Source of the DNA: an uncultured Collinsella sp.
GTDB taxonomy: Bacteria > Actinomycetota > Coriobacteriia > Coriobacteriales > Coriobacteriaceae
Length of the DNA stretch: 6,561 nt
Direction: 5' to 3'
Assembly (NCBI GenBank): GCA_900555815.1
Contig: USMR01000048.1
Coordinates: forward strand, 1 to 6,561
Numbering within the stretch: the first letter of the stretch is position 1; every line of letters starts with the position of its first letter. The notes beneath the pieces are model-generated. The model was not told the origin of the DNA. It made no database searches and saw nothing but the letters and a program-made list of their open reading frames with translations. Shown here in pieces: positions 6,044 through 6,561 of this stretch. Made by a program: the position numbers and the translations under genes.

Positions 6044-6084
6044 AAAAGAAAGGCGCGGAGCCGCTCGATGCGATTCCGCGCCTT
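6044..6084 (-). terminator. Intrinsic terminator after the permease gene
   Basis: On the minus strand AAGGCGCGGA (6084..6075) pairs with TCCGCGCCTT (6059..6050), a 10-bp stem with a 15-nt loop that contains a further CGC/GCG pairing. TCTTTTAG follows. It begins 27 bp after the permease stop and matches the direction of that gene. Confidence 0.88.
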
Positions 6085-6111
6085 GTTGTTTTGCTTTAGC
6101 AGACTATGCCG

Positions 6112-6561
6112 TTACGCCACGAAGAAGTAGACGAGGAAGGCGAGGGCTGCGATCCACATGAGCGGCTTGATCTTGGAGGCCTCGCCCTTAAAGAGTGCGA
6201 CGATCACGTAGGCGATAAAGCCCAGGCCAATGCCGGCAGAGATGGAGTAGGTGAAGGGCACGCCGGCGACAATCATGAACGCCGGGAAACCCTGCGACAC
6301 GTCGGACCAGTCGATCTCGGAGGCCTCGCTCATCATGAGGTAGCCGACGTAGACCAGAGCACCGCAGGTGGCGGCGCTGGAAACGATGGTGACGATGGGG
6401 GAGAAGAACGCGGCGAGAATGAACAGCACGCCGGTGGTGACGGAGGTGAGGCCCGTGCGGACACCGTCGGCGGCGCCTGAAGTGGACTCGACGAAGGTGG
6501 AGATGGAGGAGAAGCCCATGAAACCGCCCACAGCGGCGGCGGCGGAGTCGACGATCAGGAT
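6112..6561 (-). CDS. NCS2-family purine/xanthine-type permease, C-terminal part
   Basis: The last 149 residues of an integral membrane nucleobase transporter; the N-terminal two thirds lie beyond the right edge. The segment STFVESTSGAADGVRTGLTSV matches the conserved loop of AzgA/PbuG-type NCS2 carriers, whose usual form is GTSTVTxxVES with G-x-RTGLT after it. Here the opening reads GFSSISTFVES, a small departure from GTS. Hydrophobic segments follow: VLFILAAFFSPIVTIV, ATCGALVYVGYLMM, FPAFMIVAGVPFTYSISAGI, GLGFIAYVIVALF and a last helix LMWIAALAFLVYFFVA at the C terminus. Family knowledge points to proton-coupled uptake of adenine, guanine, hypoxanthine or xanthine; the substrate cannot be told from this part. 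It ends in TAA with an intrinsic terminator just downstream. Confidence 0.88.
   Translation of the reverse strand: MLIVDSAAAAVGGFMGFSSISTFVESTSGAADGVRTGLTSVTTGVLFILAAFFSPIVTIVSSAATCGALVYVGYLMMSEASEIDWSDVSQGFPAFMIVAGVPFTYSISAGIGLGFIAYVIVALFKGEASKIKPLMWIAALAFLVYFFVA

Overview
The window looks like chromosome from a high-GC, Gram-positive anaerobe. The gene content and protein style most resemble gut Coriobacteriia such as Collinsella. That placement is inference from G/C-rich codon use, a thiM / thiamine-binding protein / thiE salvage operon under a TPP riboswitch, and a YxjG-like methionine synthase. No search was run.

Layout. Positions 1-1905 (minus strand) hold a thiamine operon. A TPP riboswitch with an intrinsic terminator leads into thiM (GTG start), then an MTH1187-type thiamine-binding protein, then thiE, which runs off the left edge. 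From 1971 (plus strand) comes a Cof-type HAD phosphatase interrupted by one in-frame TAG. Ten bases after it starts a LysR-type regulator. A 155-bp intergenic region with a strong LysR-type operator candidate and a second palindrome separates it from a zinc-dependent, MetE-C-terminal-like methyltransferase (YxjG/YxjH type). A shared bidirectional terminator at 5274-5311 ends that gene and a convergent alpha/beta-hydrolase (esterase-like) gene on the minus strand. The right end holds a terminator and the C-terminal third of an NCS2-type purine permease (minus strand, truncated by the window).

How the genes work together. ThiM phosphorylates salvaged hydroxyethylthiazole and ThiE couples the product to HMP-PP to give thiamine phosphate. 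The riboswitch shuts the operon down when TPP is plentiful. The LysR gene and the methyltransferase probably form a regulator-target pair in methionine metabolism, judged only from adjacency and the operator. The phosphatase, esterase and permease have no clear functional link to the others.

I see no strong evidence for a previously undescribed system. The observations most worth checking are: an 18-bp perfect inverted repeat at the extreme left edge that destroys the expected ThiE motif, which looks like a fold-back artefact at a contig end; the amber codon in an otherwise intact phosphatase; and the operator between lysR and the methyltransferase.
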